From: Rossellomorea sp. SC111
Lineage (GTDB): Bacteria; Bacillota; Bacilli; Bacillales; Bacillaceae_B
DNA: 64,000 nt
NCBI RefSeq assembly: GCF_024733565.1
Contig: NZ_JANIOC010000004.1
Location: forward strand, 187,640-251,639
Direction of reading: 5' to 3'
Below, piece after piece: positions 49,932 to 58,121 of the stretch (positions within the stretch are counted from its first letter, which is position 1; each line of letters begins with the position of its first letter). Both the position numbers and the translations under genes were made by a program. The notes below the pieces were generated by a model. That model searched no databases and was not told where the DNA came from. It worked only from the letters and a program-made list of their open reading frames with translations.

Positions 49932-51437
49932 TCAAACTTCCTTTCCCCAGATAGATGAAAGCTCGGTAACCGAGAGATCTTCTACCTTGGCACCCCCGCC
50001 AAGGGAAGTGAGGGAAAGGGTGTGATTCGTTCCCTGTGGGAAAATCAGGTTGGTTAATGCTCCCCGTCCTCCCTGTGCGAATATCTCTAAGGAACACGAG
50101 TCCAAGAATAATTGAAGACTGATTGTATCGTCCAATAATGCCACAGGACATTTGGAAGTTGCCGGAAATGAATCCGAAAACTGATGTTTTCCTGACTGAG
50201 TCCGATCAACTGATAACAAGTGGTTGATTCGATTGTACCGGATACTCGTTTTCTCATCGGATGAATGGTGGATCGTCAGACTGAACTCCTCTGCCTCTTT
50301 CAACGTTACAGCCAGGTTTACTTCCACTAATTCATGATTCACATCCATTACGTATGCATCTTCCGTCAGCTCTATCGCTTTCGTGACCTTTGATTCTTTT
50401 CTGATTCCATTCAACTCGGTTACGGGCTTTTGTAAAAGATGAACACCATCTCTAGTAGAAATCAAGGTCAATTCCCGAGGCAGCGTCATGGCTCCTCTCC
50501 ACGTTTCAGTCGGAACCTGGTTTGCATATCTCCAGTTGTTCATCCACCCAATATAGATGCGTCTCCCGTCCTTTTCAGGAATATCGGACCAGCTCACTCC
50601 GGCATAATTGTCCCTCCCGTGATCAAGCCAGAGAATGGTGTCCTCACCGTGATGGTTAATGAACGTCTTGCCGTCAAAGTCCCCAATAAAGTACTGTGTC
50701 CTCGACCCTTCCTTGAAATCGGGATTGTCACCAATGCTCACCAGCATCACCCATTTCACAAGATCGGGATTTCCGTCGACCATAAGTGGAAACAGATCCG
50801 GGCATTCCCATACTCCGAAATGGGCTCCTTCGTCCTGGCCGAATTCACTGGCGAACTCCCAGTCGATTAAATTAGGTGACGTATAAATGGTAATCGTCTG
50901 ACCTGTCGCAAGCACCATGACCCACCTTTCAGATTCCTCATGCCAAAATACTTTGGGATCCCGGTAATCGGTAATGTCTTCATCTGACAGAACAGGGTTT
51001 CCCTCATATTTCTCCCACGTCCTGCCTTGATCAAGACTATAGGCCAGACTTTGCCTTTGTCTTGGACGATCGGAATCCGGATAAGAGTCCGCATGTGTGA
51101 AAATGGCGACCAGCCCGCTATTTTCCTCTTCAAAGAACCCAGATGTATTCTTCCAATCCACCACGCAGCTTCCAGAGAAAATAGCCCCGTGCGCGTCAGG
51201 ATATAGAGCGATCGGCAGCTCCTCCCAATGGATCAAATCACGACTAACCGCGTGTCCCCAGTGCATCGGTCCCCACGTGGTTCCTTGTGGATGATATTGA
51301 AAGAAGAGATGATATTCCCCTTCGAAATAGACCATCCCATTCGGATCATTGAGCCACTTTTCCTTCGGGGAAAAATGAAATTGTGGACGATAGGTTTCTG
51401 TATAAAGGCACATTTTTTCTTGAAATTCGTTCGTCAT
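49932..51437 (-). CDS. Intracellular GH32 fructosidase (levanase/exo-inulinase-like)
   Basis: 501 residues from ATG 51437 (AAAGGAGGATTCTC upstream). The catalytic blocks are PKEKWLNDPNGMVY (nucleophile Asp), YRDPKVFWH (transition-state Asp) and VWECPDLFP (acid/base Glu). YIGWMNNWRYANQVPTETWR and the C-terminal beta-sandwich are characteristic of the fructan beta-fructosidase branch rather than of sucrose-6-phosphate hydrolases. No signal peptide, so it acts on imported, unphosphorylated fructo-oligosaccharides or sucrose. It is downstream of the ABC transporter genes and upstream of fructokinase. Confidence 0.92.
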   Translation of the reverse strand: MTNEFQEKMCLYTETYRPQFHFSPKEKWLNDPNGMVYFEGEYHLFFQYHPQGTTWGPMHWGHAVSRDLIHWEELPIALYPDAHGAIFSGSCVVDWKNTSGFFEEENSGLVAIFTHADSYPDSDRPRQRQSLAYSLDQGRTWEKYEGNPVLSDEDITDYRDPKVFWHEESERWVMVLATGQTITIYTSPNLIDWEFASEFGQDEGAHFGVWECPDLFPLMVDGNPDLVKWVMLVSIGDNPDFKEGSRTQYFIGDFDGKTFINHHGEDTILWLDHGRDNYAGVSWSDIPEKDGRRIYIGWMNNWRYANQVPTETWRGAMTLPRELTLISTRDGVHLLQKPVTELNGIRKESKVTKAIELTEDAYVMDVNHELVEVNLAVTLKEAEEFSLTIHHSSDEKTSIRYNRINHLLSVDRTQSGKHQFSDSFPATSKCPVALLDDTISLQLFLDSCSLEIFAQGGRGALTNLIFPQGTNHTLSLTSLGGGAKVEDLSVTELSSIWGKEV

Positions 51438-51502
51438 GAGAATCCTCCTTTGCATTCAAAAGACTGCGCGATTGCCAAAGCAAGGCACAGTCTGAATATT
51501 GA

Positions 51503-53116
51503 TTATGATTGGTTACGGTCATATCCATCCTGCTTGATTTTCAGCCACTCTTGTAACCCAAGGCGATCGAGTTCTTTCAAATAATCCGCCCATTCTTCAT
51601 CAGCTTTCCCGTTGGTGATCCATTCCGCCTTCTTACGCTGCACATAAGCAAGCAAATCGGTCTCGATCTTCGAAAGCTTATCTAACTCCTCAAGGGAGAA
51701 GAATACTTTTGGATAGATGTTATCCGCCTTCATATCCGGTACCATGACATCCTTCATGAGCCCCAGTCTCCAGGCAGCATCGTCCGGTTTTGTCGTCACG
51801 GGTCCATAGTATTCGTCCAGAATTGCCAGTGGACCGCCTACGGATGTCTTTTCCCTGAGCTCAACAGGAGCCGTTCCTTCTAATGGAAGGTGCTTTAATG
51901 AATGACTGGCACTATCCATTTCGAAGATGTTCTGCTGTTTGTCATCCCCATATGTTCCCCAGTTATTCTGAACCGATTGTAGCGGGTTATAGAATTGATC
52001 GATCCATTTCGCCGTCAGTTCAAGGTTCTCGTTCGCACTCGTGATGACCATTCTGTTCCGGTCAAATCCCATTCCGTTCGTTCTTGCCACATTCTTCGTT
52101 CCATCAGGTCCTTCAAGGGCCGGCATGAGGTCGTATTGATCGTTCATACCCGTGATATTGGCTTTATCCCATGTGAAGTACATGCCGTAACGTCCTTCTT
52201 TCCCTTTCGACAGGTAGGTATTCCAATCCTGTTCAAAGGCTTCTACGTCAATCAAATCTTCTTTATATAATCCATTTAAATAATTGATGGCATCCTTATA
52301 CCCTTCGTCGGCTGCTGTCAGCTTCACTTCACCGTCATTTGTGACGACAGTGTGATCCCAGTTCTCACCGAGTCCGAATGAACCGAACAAGAAGGACACA
52401 TCTTCACCTCCATGGTTGATGATGAAGGACATCGGGATTTCATCTGCCTCACCGTTCCCGTTTGGATCCTGCGTCTTGAATGCTTTCAGGACTTTTTTAA
52501 GTTCATCGGTAGTTTTCGGCATCTCAAGCCCCAGTTTATTCAGCCATTCGACATTGATCCATGGGAAGTCATCGACGGAGTGGATACTTTCCTTTCCTGA
52601 ACCAAGCTCTTCAATCCAAGGGAAGGAATAAATATGTCCATCCGGTGCCGTCATCATCGAACGATATTCAGGCGCATCGTCCAAGACCTTTTTCAGGTTG
52701 GGCATATGCTCATCAATCAGATCCTCAACAGAAACAATCGCTTCATCCTTCGCAAGCTTCAACAGCTCATAGTCACTGTACCCCGCATTCATGATCGCGT
52801 CTGGAAGCTCGCCGCTTGCGACAGCCAGATTCCGTTTTTCATTAAAGGTTTCCCCCGCTGTATAATTAGTCCAGTCGATCTTCACTCCCGTTTCTTCCTG
52901 GAGTCTTTTGAAGATCAGCTTTTCATTTGGATCATCCGGAGCAAGTGGTGAGCTGGATGTCATCATCTTAAGCGTCACTTGTTCCTCTAAAGGAAACTTC
53001 ACATTTTCCAGTTCATAATTCTCAGAAGAAGCACTTTCACTGTTGTTGCTGCATCCTGCTGCAAGCAGCATACCTGACATTAGAATCGCCGACATTGTCT
53101 TCGCCTTTTTCCCCAT
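51503..53116 (-). CDS. ABC transporter solute-binding lipoprotein (LplA/YtcQ-like)
   Basis: A 537-residue family 1 solute-binding protein, longer than average and typical of the LplABC class. The signal peptide ends in lipobox LAAGC (about residues 18-22). The mature protein starts with a Ser-rich linker and has the binding-protein fold with LPLEGTAPVELREKTSVGGP near residue 415. It presents the sugar to the two permeases directly downstream in map order (upstream in transcription). Together with GH32 and fructokinase it points to oligofructosides or sucrose as cargo. Confidence 0.9.
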   Translation of the reverse strand: MGKKAKTMSAILMSGMLLAAGCSNNSESASSENYELENVKFPLEEQVTLKMMTSSSPLAPDDPNEKLIFKRLQEETGVKIDWTNYTAGETFNEKRNLAVASGELPDAIMNAGYSDYELLKLAKDEAIVSVEDLIDEHMPNLKKVLDDAPEYRSMMTAPDGHIYSFPWIEELGSGKESIHSVDDFPWINVEWLNKLGLEMPKTTDELKKVLKAFKTQDPNGNGEADEIPMSFIINHGGEDVSFLFGSFGLGENWDHTVVTNDGEVKLTAADEGYKDAINYLNGLYKEDLIDVEAFEQDWNTYLSKGKEGRYGMYFTWDKANITGMNDQYDLMPALEGPDGTKNVARTNGMGFDRNRMVITSANENLELTAKWIDQFYNPLQSVQNNWGTYGDDKQQNIFEMDSASHSLKHLPLEGTAPVELREKTSVGGPLAILDEYYGPVTTKPDDAAWRLGLMKDVMVPDMKADNIYPKVFFSLEELDKLSKIETDLLAYVQRKKAEWITNGKADEEWADYLKELDRLGLQEWLKIKQDGYDRNQS

Positions 53117-53144
53117 TGTTAAACCCCCATTGATAAAATATAGA

Positions 53145-54023
53145 TTATTTTAAAGATCCCACCATTACACCTTTTTCAAAGTATTTCTGGAAGAATGGAT
53201 ACATAATGATCAGCGGTAAGCTCGCTAATACGATGGATGAATACTTGATCATCTCTGAAATCCTTTGCAGTTCAGCTGCCGCCTGCTGGTCAGCGATCAT
53301 TCCCGGCTGCACCTCATTCTGGATGAGGATCGATCGCAGAACGAGCTGTAACGGGTACAAATCCCGGTCTTCGAGGTAGATCATCGCATCGAAATATGAA
53401 TTCCATTGTGCGATGAACGCATAGAGCGCGATGACAAAGATGATCGGCTTTGACAACGGAAACACAATGTTCAAGAAGATTCTGAACTCCGATGCCCCGT
53501 CGATCCTTGCTGCTTCCTTCAACTCATTCGGAATCGATTTGAAGTACGTTCTTGCAAGGATAATGAACCAAACGTTGATGGCATTGGGAAGGATGATCGC
53601 CCAAATCGTGTTCAGCATCCCTAAGTCCTTCACCACCATATACGTCGGGATCAATCCTCCGTTGAAGAACATCGTGATGAGAAAGAACACCATGATGAAC
53701 TTTCGTCCGACTAGCCCTTCAGCCGAGAGGGAATAGCCGGCAAAGATGCAGACACTCACGGTGATGAGGGTGAACCCGGCAGAATAGAGAATCGAGTTGA
53801 TGAATCCTTTGACGATTGTACCGTCCTCGAAGATCCGTTTATATCCCTCGAGCGTCCAATCCGAACCGCTGATGAGTAATCCTTTTTTCACCAGAACATT
53901 CGGCTCAAGAACCGAGGATAGTAGAACGTACATCAAAGGGAACAGAACGATGATCACGATTCCCCCAAGCAGGATTTTGTTAATGAAAAGAATGAGTTTA
54001 TCACTCCTGGTGTATTGGTACAT
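53145..54023 (-). CDS. Carbohydrate ABC permease, LplC-like
   Basis: A 292-residue permease with six membrane helices, of the MalG/LplC type. The EAA loop is IPNELKEAARIDGASEFRIFLNIVFPLSKP (about residues 163-192), the contact with the ATPase. The C-terminal YPFFQKYFEKGVMVGSLK is diagnostic of this branch. No ATPase gene is present in the locus; sugar ABC systems of Bacilli usually share the MsmX ATPase encoded elsewhere. The start follows AGAAAGGGGGAAACGAG. Confidence 0.92.
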   Translation of the reverse strand: MYQYTRSDKLILFINKILLGGIVIIVLFPLMYVLLSSVLEPNVLVKKGLLISGSDWTLEGYKRIFEDGTIVKGFINSILYSAGFTLITVSVCIFAGYSLSAEGLVGRKFIMVFFLITMFFNGGLIPTYMVVKDLGMLNTIWAIILPNAINVWFIILARTYFKSIPNELKEAARIDGASEFRIFLNIVFPLSKPIIFVIALYAFIAQWNSYFDAMIYLEDRDLYPLQLVLRSILIQNEVQPGMIADQQAAAELQRISEMIKYSSIVLASLPLIIMYPFFQKYFEKGVMVGSLK

Positions 54024-54038
54024 CTCGTTTCCCCCTTT

Positions 54039-55004
54039 CTATAAAAGGCCTTCGCCTTCGTTTAATTTCTTGACCACACGGTTGACGAAAACCAACAAGA
54101 TGACATTGATGACGGCATTGAACAACCCTACTGCCGTGGCGAATGAATAGTCACCAGCCTGCAGTCCCCTTTTGTATACATAGGTCGAAATGATTTCCGA
54201 GGTTGGCAGATTCATAGACGTCTGCAGCAGATAGGCTTTCTCAAATCCGATCGCCATGATGCCTCCTGCAGCCAGGATGAACAGGACCGCCATGACAGGC
54301 TTCAATGTCGGAAGATCGATGTGCCAAATGCGCTGCAGCAGGGACGCCCCATCTACGGTTGCTGCATCGTGAAGCTGGGGATCCACATTGGCGAGTGCTG
54401 CCACATAGATGATGGATGCCCACCCTGCCCCTTGCCAAACCCCTGACCAAATATAGATGCTTCTGAAGGCATCGGGATCAGACATGAACGAAATCGGCTT
54501 ATCCGAAAATACCGACAACATCGCATTAATGGGTCCCGTAGGTGATAGGAAGAGAAAGATCATACCCGAGATGACGACGACCGAGATGAAATGCGGTGCA
54601 TACAGGATGAGTTGTAAATTTTTCTTTACTCCTGCTTTTCTGAGCTGATTCAGCATGAGTGCAAGGATGATGGGAATCGGAAACCCGATCAGCAGCTCGA
54701 AGGAACTTAATTTCAACGTATTGATCAGGATATCCATGAAATTCGGAGACGATAGAAAGTCCGAAAAGTGCTTCAATCCCACCCATTCACTTCCATTGAT
54801 CCCCCTGATGGGACTGAAATCCTTAAATGCGATGGACGCCCCGTACATGGGAACATACTTGAAAATGATCGTAAGAATGATGGCCGGTAAAAGAAACAAA
54901 TAAAGAATATAGTTTTTCTTCATATAGTGGAGCTTGGTTTTGAGTTTCGAATTTTTCTTTGTTTCCGTTAAGACTGGTGTATCTGCCTTCGCAAGTTCTT
55001 GCAA
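54039..55004 (-). CDS. Carbohydrate ABC permease, LplB-like
   Basis: 321 residues from TTG 55004, nine bases after AAGGGGG; an alternative TTG at 55046 would add 14 residues. Six or seven membrane helices; the N-terminal hydrophobic start KNYILYLFLLPAIILTIIFKYVPMYG and the EAA loop VDPQLHDAATVDGASLLQRIWHIDLPTLKP are of the MalF/LplB class. It is the first gene of the uptake operon, followed by LplC-like, binding protein, GH32 and fructokinase genes. A cre site lies about 100 bases upstream, so the operon should be repressed by CcpA when glucose is present. Confidence 0.9.
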   Translation of the reverse strand: MQELAKADTPVLTETKKNSKLKTKLHYMKKNYILYLFLLPAIILTIIFKYVPMYGASIAFKDFSPIRGINGSEWVGLKHFSDFLSSPNFMDILINTLKLSSFELLIGFPIPIILALMLNQLRKAGVKKNLQLILYAPHFISVVVISGMIFLFLSPTGPINAMLSVFSDKPISFMSDPDAFRSIYIWSGVWQGAGWASIIYVAALANVDPQLHDAATVDGASLLQRIWHIDLPTLKPVMAVLFILAAGGIMAIGFEKAYLLQTSMNLPTSEIISTYVYKRGLQAGDYSFATAVGLFNAVINVILLVFVNRVVKKLNEGEGLL

Positions 55005-55103
55005 TCGTTTGACCCCCTTTTTATAAATCACTTTGTTCAGAAACAATGACCCCGCCCTTTTCGGTGAGGATGTCTATTGAGTTCACTTTACTAGAATCCC
55101 AGA

Positions 55104-55118
55104 ATGAAAACGTTTACT
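55104..55118 (-). promoter_or_regulatory. cre site (CcpA operator) of the fructoside operon
   Basis: ATGAAAACGTTTACT fits the CcpA consensus WTGNAANCGNWNNCW at every defined position. It lies between the terminator of the binding-protein/sensor operon and the first permease gene, the right place for catabolite control of the uptake operon. Confidence 0.8.
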
Positions 55119-55168
55119 ATTTTCGGATGAAACAGTTTAAATTTTTTGGAAGTTCACCGCACAAAAAA

Positions 55169-55194
55169 AAACCTCTGGCGGCTGCCAAAGGTTT
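55169..55194 (-). terminator. Terminator separating sensor operon from transport operon
   Basis: On the reverse strand AAACCTTTGGC pairs with GCCAGAGGTTT (one mismatch) and is followed by T9. It directly follows the stop codon of the second binding protein and ends the kinase-regulator-binding protein transcript before the cre-controlled permease operon. Confidence 0.88.
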
Positions 55195-56532
55195 CTATTC
55201 CAAATCATTCAGTTCTTCATTGATCTTTTTGACCGCTTCTTCTGCCGATGTTTTGACATCCTTCCCTCCGATTCCCACATCTTCAAATAACGTTTTGACT
55301 GCTTCACTCACGACAGGATAAGCTGGGGTGATCGGTCGATTCCTTGAGTACTTTTGTGCCTGTTCCACGAAAATATTCTTCGGATACTCATTGAACTCGG
55401 GAAAGGCTTCCGCAACAGAATAACGAGCCGGAACATCTCCGGTGATCTCCACATACTTCTTTGCACCTTCAAAGCTGGTGACATATCGGATAAACTCCCA
55501 TGCCTCATCGGGATAGTCAGTTTCAGATGAAATTCCGAGGGACCACCCTCCGTTTGGAACCGCCTGTTCGCTCCCTTTCGGCAGGGCGGTAATCCCGAAA
55601 TCCTCACCCAGCCGGAAATCAGGGTTCATCATACTGAGACTCTCTACCATCCAGGAACCGAGGACCGTCATACCGAGCTTATCGGTCTCCAATGCCTCCT
55701 CAGGGAGTTCGACCTTGGCTACCCGGTGTTTCTGATAGAGATCCTGATAAAACTGTAATGCTCTTAATGAAGCTGGGGAGTTCAAATAACCACTCGCTGT
55801 CTGATTGCCCGGATCCAGTACATCCCCTCCAAATTGCCAAAGGATAGGCATCTTGAAGTAGGATGGCGACTCCCCATCCGGAAATCCCTGGCCCGGGTCG
55901 ACCCCCGTGATGTCAGGTGCTAAAGCAGAGATTTTCTTAGCTGCCTCGAGGACCTCATCCCAAGTCAACGGGTCATGTGTATTTTTGGAAGGGAGGGGTA
56001 CCCCTGCTTTTTCAAACAAATGAATATTATAAAAAAGGGCGACACTCGACTCTGCAATGGGGGATAAATAGATTTCATCCTCGTATGTGATTCCTTTCAA
56101 TGTAGGGGTTGCGAGATCCTCAATATGACCATCTTGTCTCATATAATCATCCAAAGACAGCAAACCACCCGCACTTGCATAAAGAGCAAGAGTCGGCGTA
56201 TCGATCGTCAAAATATCAGGTGGATCACCTGCTGCCATCTCGGTTCTAAGCTTCAACTCATAATCCCCATAAGGGATAGGGACCATCTCCACTTCGATCG
56301 TGGGATGCTCCCTATTAAAGTCCGCAACCAGCTCTTCATACGCCTGATTCTCAAGCTCCGTCCCTTTGTTTCTCCAGAATGTCAGGTGGATCTCGGCTTG
56401 TTTATCCGGCATATCACCCGCCTTATCCCTGTTGCTTTCCTTGAAGGAGGTGAAAGTGAAGATGCTGTAGATCCCTGCTGTCAACATTAGTATCGCCGCC
56501 AGAACATAGATGATGGTTAATTTATACTTCAT
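55195..56532 (-). CDS. Membrane-anchored solute-binding protein, sensor-operon type
   Basis: A 445-residue family 1 (MsmE/MalE-like) binding protein: EIHLTFWRNKGTELENQAYEELVADFNREHP at the mature start, GDPPDILTIDTPTLALYASAGG, and PNGGWSLGISSETDYPDEAWEFIRYVTSFEGAKKY in the second lobe. The N-terminus is a hydrophobic segment (residues 5-30) without a lipobox Cys or clear signal peptidase I site, so it may remain anchored by that helix. It overlaps the response regulator gene by 4 bases and is separated from the permeases by a terminator. I infer a role as periplasmic-type sensor partner of the kinase, not a transport subunit. Confidence 0.85.
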   Translation of the reverse strand: MKYKLTIIYVLAAILMLTAGIYSIFTFTSFKESNRDKAGDMPDKQAEIHLTFWRNKGTELENQAYEELVADFNREHPTIEVEMVPIPYGDYELKLRTEMAAGDPPDILTIDTPTLALYASAGGLLSLDDYMRQDGHIEDLATPTLKGITYEDEIYLSPIAESSVALFYNIHLFEKAGVPLPSKNTHDPLTWDEVLEAAKKISALAPDITGVDPGQGFPDGESPSYFKMPILWQFGGDVLDPGNQTASGYLNSPASLRALQFYQDLYQKHRVAKVELPEEALETDKLGMTVLGSWMVESLSMMNPDFRLGEDFGITALPKGSEQAVPNGGWSLGISSETDYPDEAWEFIRYVTSFEGAKKYVEITGDVPARYSVAEAFPEFNEYPKNIFVEQAQKYSRNRPITPAYPVVSEAVKTLFEDVGIGGKDVKTSAEEAVKKINEELNDLE

Positions 56533-58121
56533 CGCGCCTCCCCCTTATCCACAGTCATGGATTTCCGGTAATCAAGTGGTTTTAGTCCAAATCGCTTCTT
56601 GAACACCGTACTGAAATACCCTGAATTGGAATAGCCGACAAGATGGGCAATCTCGATGACCTTTAACTGCTCATCCATCAACAGGGAACGGGCTTTTTCC
56701 ATTCGTAGGTTGACGAGATAATCACTAAAATTCTGTCCTATCAGTTCTTTGAACATCTCCGATAAATAGGCAGAGTTGATATGGAATTGATCAGCAAGGG
56801 AGGAAAGTGAAATTTCATTGGTGTAATGCCTGTCCATATACCGCCTTACATTCTCCACAATGGCAATGCCATTAGAGGAATGGCGGGTTTCACTCACCTT
56901 TTCCGCAATCATTCTTGCGAGGTCCAGCAGTTCTCCTTTAACCCGGTCACGGGAAGTCAGTTCCCATATCCCCAGTTGACAATTCCACATCTTCTTCTTC
57001 AAATCATCGGTATATAGATCATATTTTCTTGCCATTGATCCAAGCATGAAGAGCACCCGGCTTGCTGCAAAAGAATACGACATCACTGATTGCCGGTCGC
57101 ATTCAGCAAGAGTTATCAGAAGATGTTTTTTGAAGCTCTCGAAATCCCCCTGCTCCATACTGTTGGACAGCTTCCACTCTGCATCCTCAGTGAACTCTGC
57201 GGTCTGTTTACTCGATGTCCCGTCGATGAGCTGGGACATAACATCAGCTGAACTTTGGCTCCAGGAAAGAAGGGCCGAAATATATCCGTTCTTTAATTGT
57301 GACAAACCCCTGACCACTTTCCCCAGTCCGATGACCGTTTCAAGATTGAGATAGGCTCTGACATTCTTTTGCAGCTCCTGAACAAAGTGAGGGACTTGAT
57401 CTCCCCCCGAGTGATGATGACATAGAAAGTGAATCATATTCGGGTAACTCGTGTCATAGAAGGACATGATTCCTTCATGCTTATAAGATAATTCTCTGCA
57501 CAACATCTTGAACGGCAGAAACAAATCCCTCACTTGTTCGGAGTCACTACTTCGAATCTCTACGGTGATGAACTGGACGACCGTATCCTCACCCACTAGC
57601 ACATCAAGCTTAAGCTGACTCAGTCTCTCCCCGGAAATATTCTTCTCTGCCCATTCATCCTTCACCAAATGAAGCAAGTACTGCTCCCTCATTTCCTCGG
57701 CGTGGAATTTGTTCATTCTATCCGTTTCCATCCTTCTCTGCTTCTCCTCCTCAATCTCGCCCCTGCTTTTCCTGAGGGCAGCCGTCAATTCCTCGGGATC
57801 GACCGGCTTAAGCAGATAATCCTTTACTCCTTCGACCAAAGAAGAACGGACATACTCGAAATCCGCGTAACCCGACAGGACGATCACCTTGATCTCCGGA
57901 TACTTACCCGATAACGCTTTCACAAGCTGCATCCCGTCCAAGACCGGCATCCTGACATCGGTCAGGACAAGATCCGGTATCACCTCTTCAATGACCTGTA
58001 ACGCTTCCTTACCATTCGAGGCTTCACCGGCAATAACGAAGCCTTCTTCATCCCAATCCACTTTCCACTTCAACCCTCTTCGGATTTGAATCTCATCATC
58101 GACCAGAATCACTTTCAGCAT
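56529..58121 (-). CDS. Response regulator with AraC-type output, YesN-like
   Basis: 530 residues from ATG 58121 (GGAGAGGGGATCTTC upstream). The receiver domain (1-125) has VDDEIQIRRGLKWKVDW and phospho-acceptor in LVLTDVRMPVLDGMQL. A long linker (about 130-425) is followed by two AraC helix-turn-helix motifs: ISLSSLADQFHINSAYLSEMFKELIGQNFSDYLVNLRMEKARSLL and IEIAHLVGYSNSGYFSTVFKKRFGLKPLDYRK. It should activate the fructoside operon in response to sugar. It overlaps the kinase by 26 bases and the binding protein by 4. Confidence 0.93.
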   Translation of the reverse strand: MLKVILVDDEIQIRRGLKWKVDWDEEGFVIAGEASNGKEALQVIEEVIPDLVLTDVRMPVLDGMQLVKALSGKYPEIKVIVLSGYADFEYVRSSLVEGVKDYLLKPVDPEELTAALRKSRGEIEEEKQRRMETDRMNKFHAEEMREQYLLHLVKDEWAEKNISGERLSQLKLDVLVGEDTVVQFITVEIRSSDSEQVRDLFLPFKMLCRELSYKHEGIMSFYDTSYPNMIHFLCHHHSGGDQVPHFVQELQKNVRAYLNLETVIGLGKVVRGLSQLKNGYISALLSWSQSSADVMSQLIDGTSSKQTAEFTEDAEWKLSNSMEQGDFESFKKHLLITLAECDRQSVMSYSFAASRVLFMLGSMARKYDLYTDDLKKKMWNCQLGIWELTSRDRVKGELLDLARMIAEKVSETRHSSNGIAIVENVRRYMDRHYTNEISLSSLADQFHINSAYLSEMFKELIGQNFSDYLVNLRMEKARSLLMDEQLKVIEIAHLVGYSNSGYFSTVFKKRFGLKPLDYRKSMTVDKGEAR

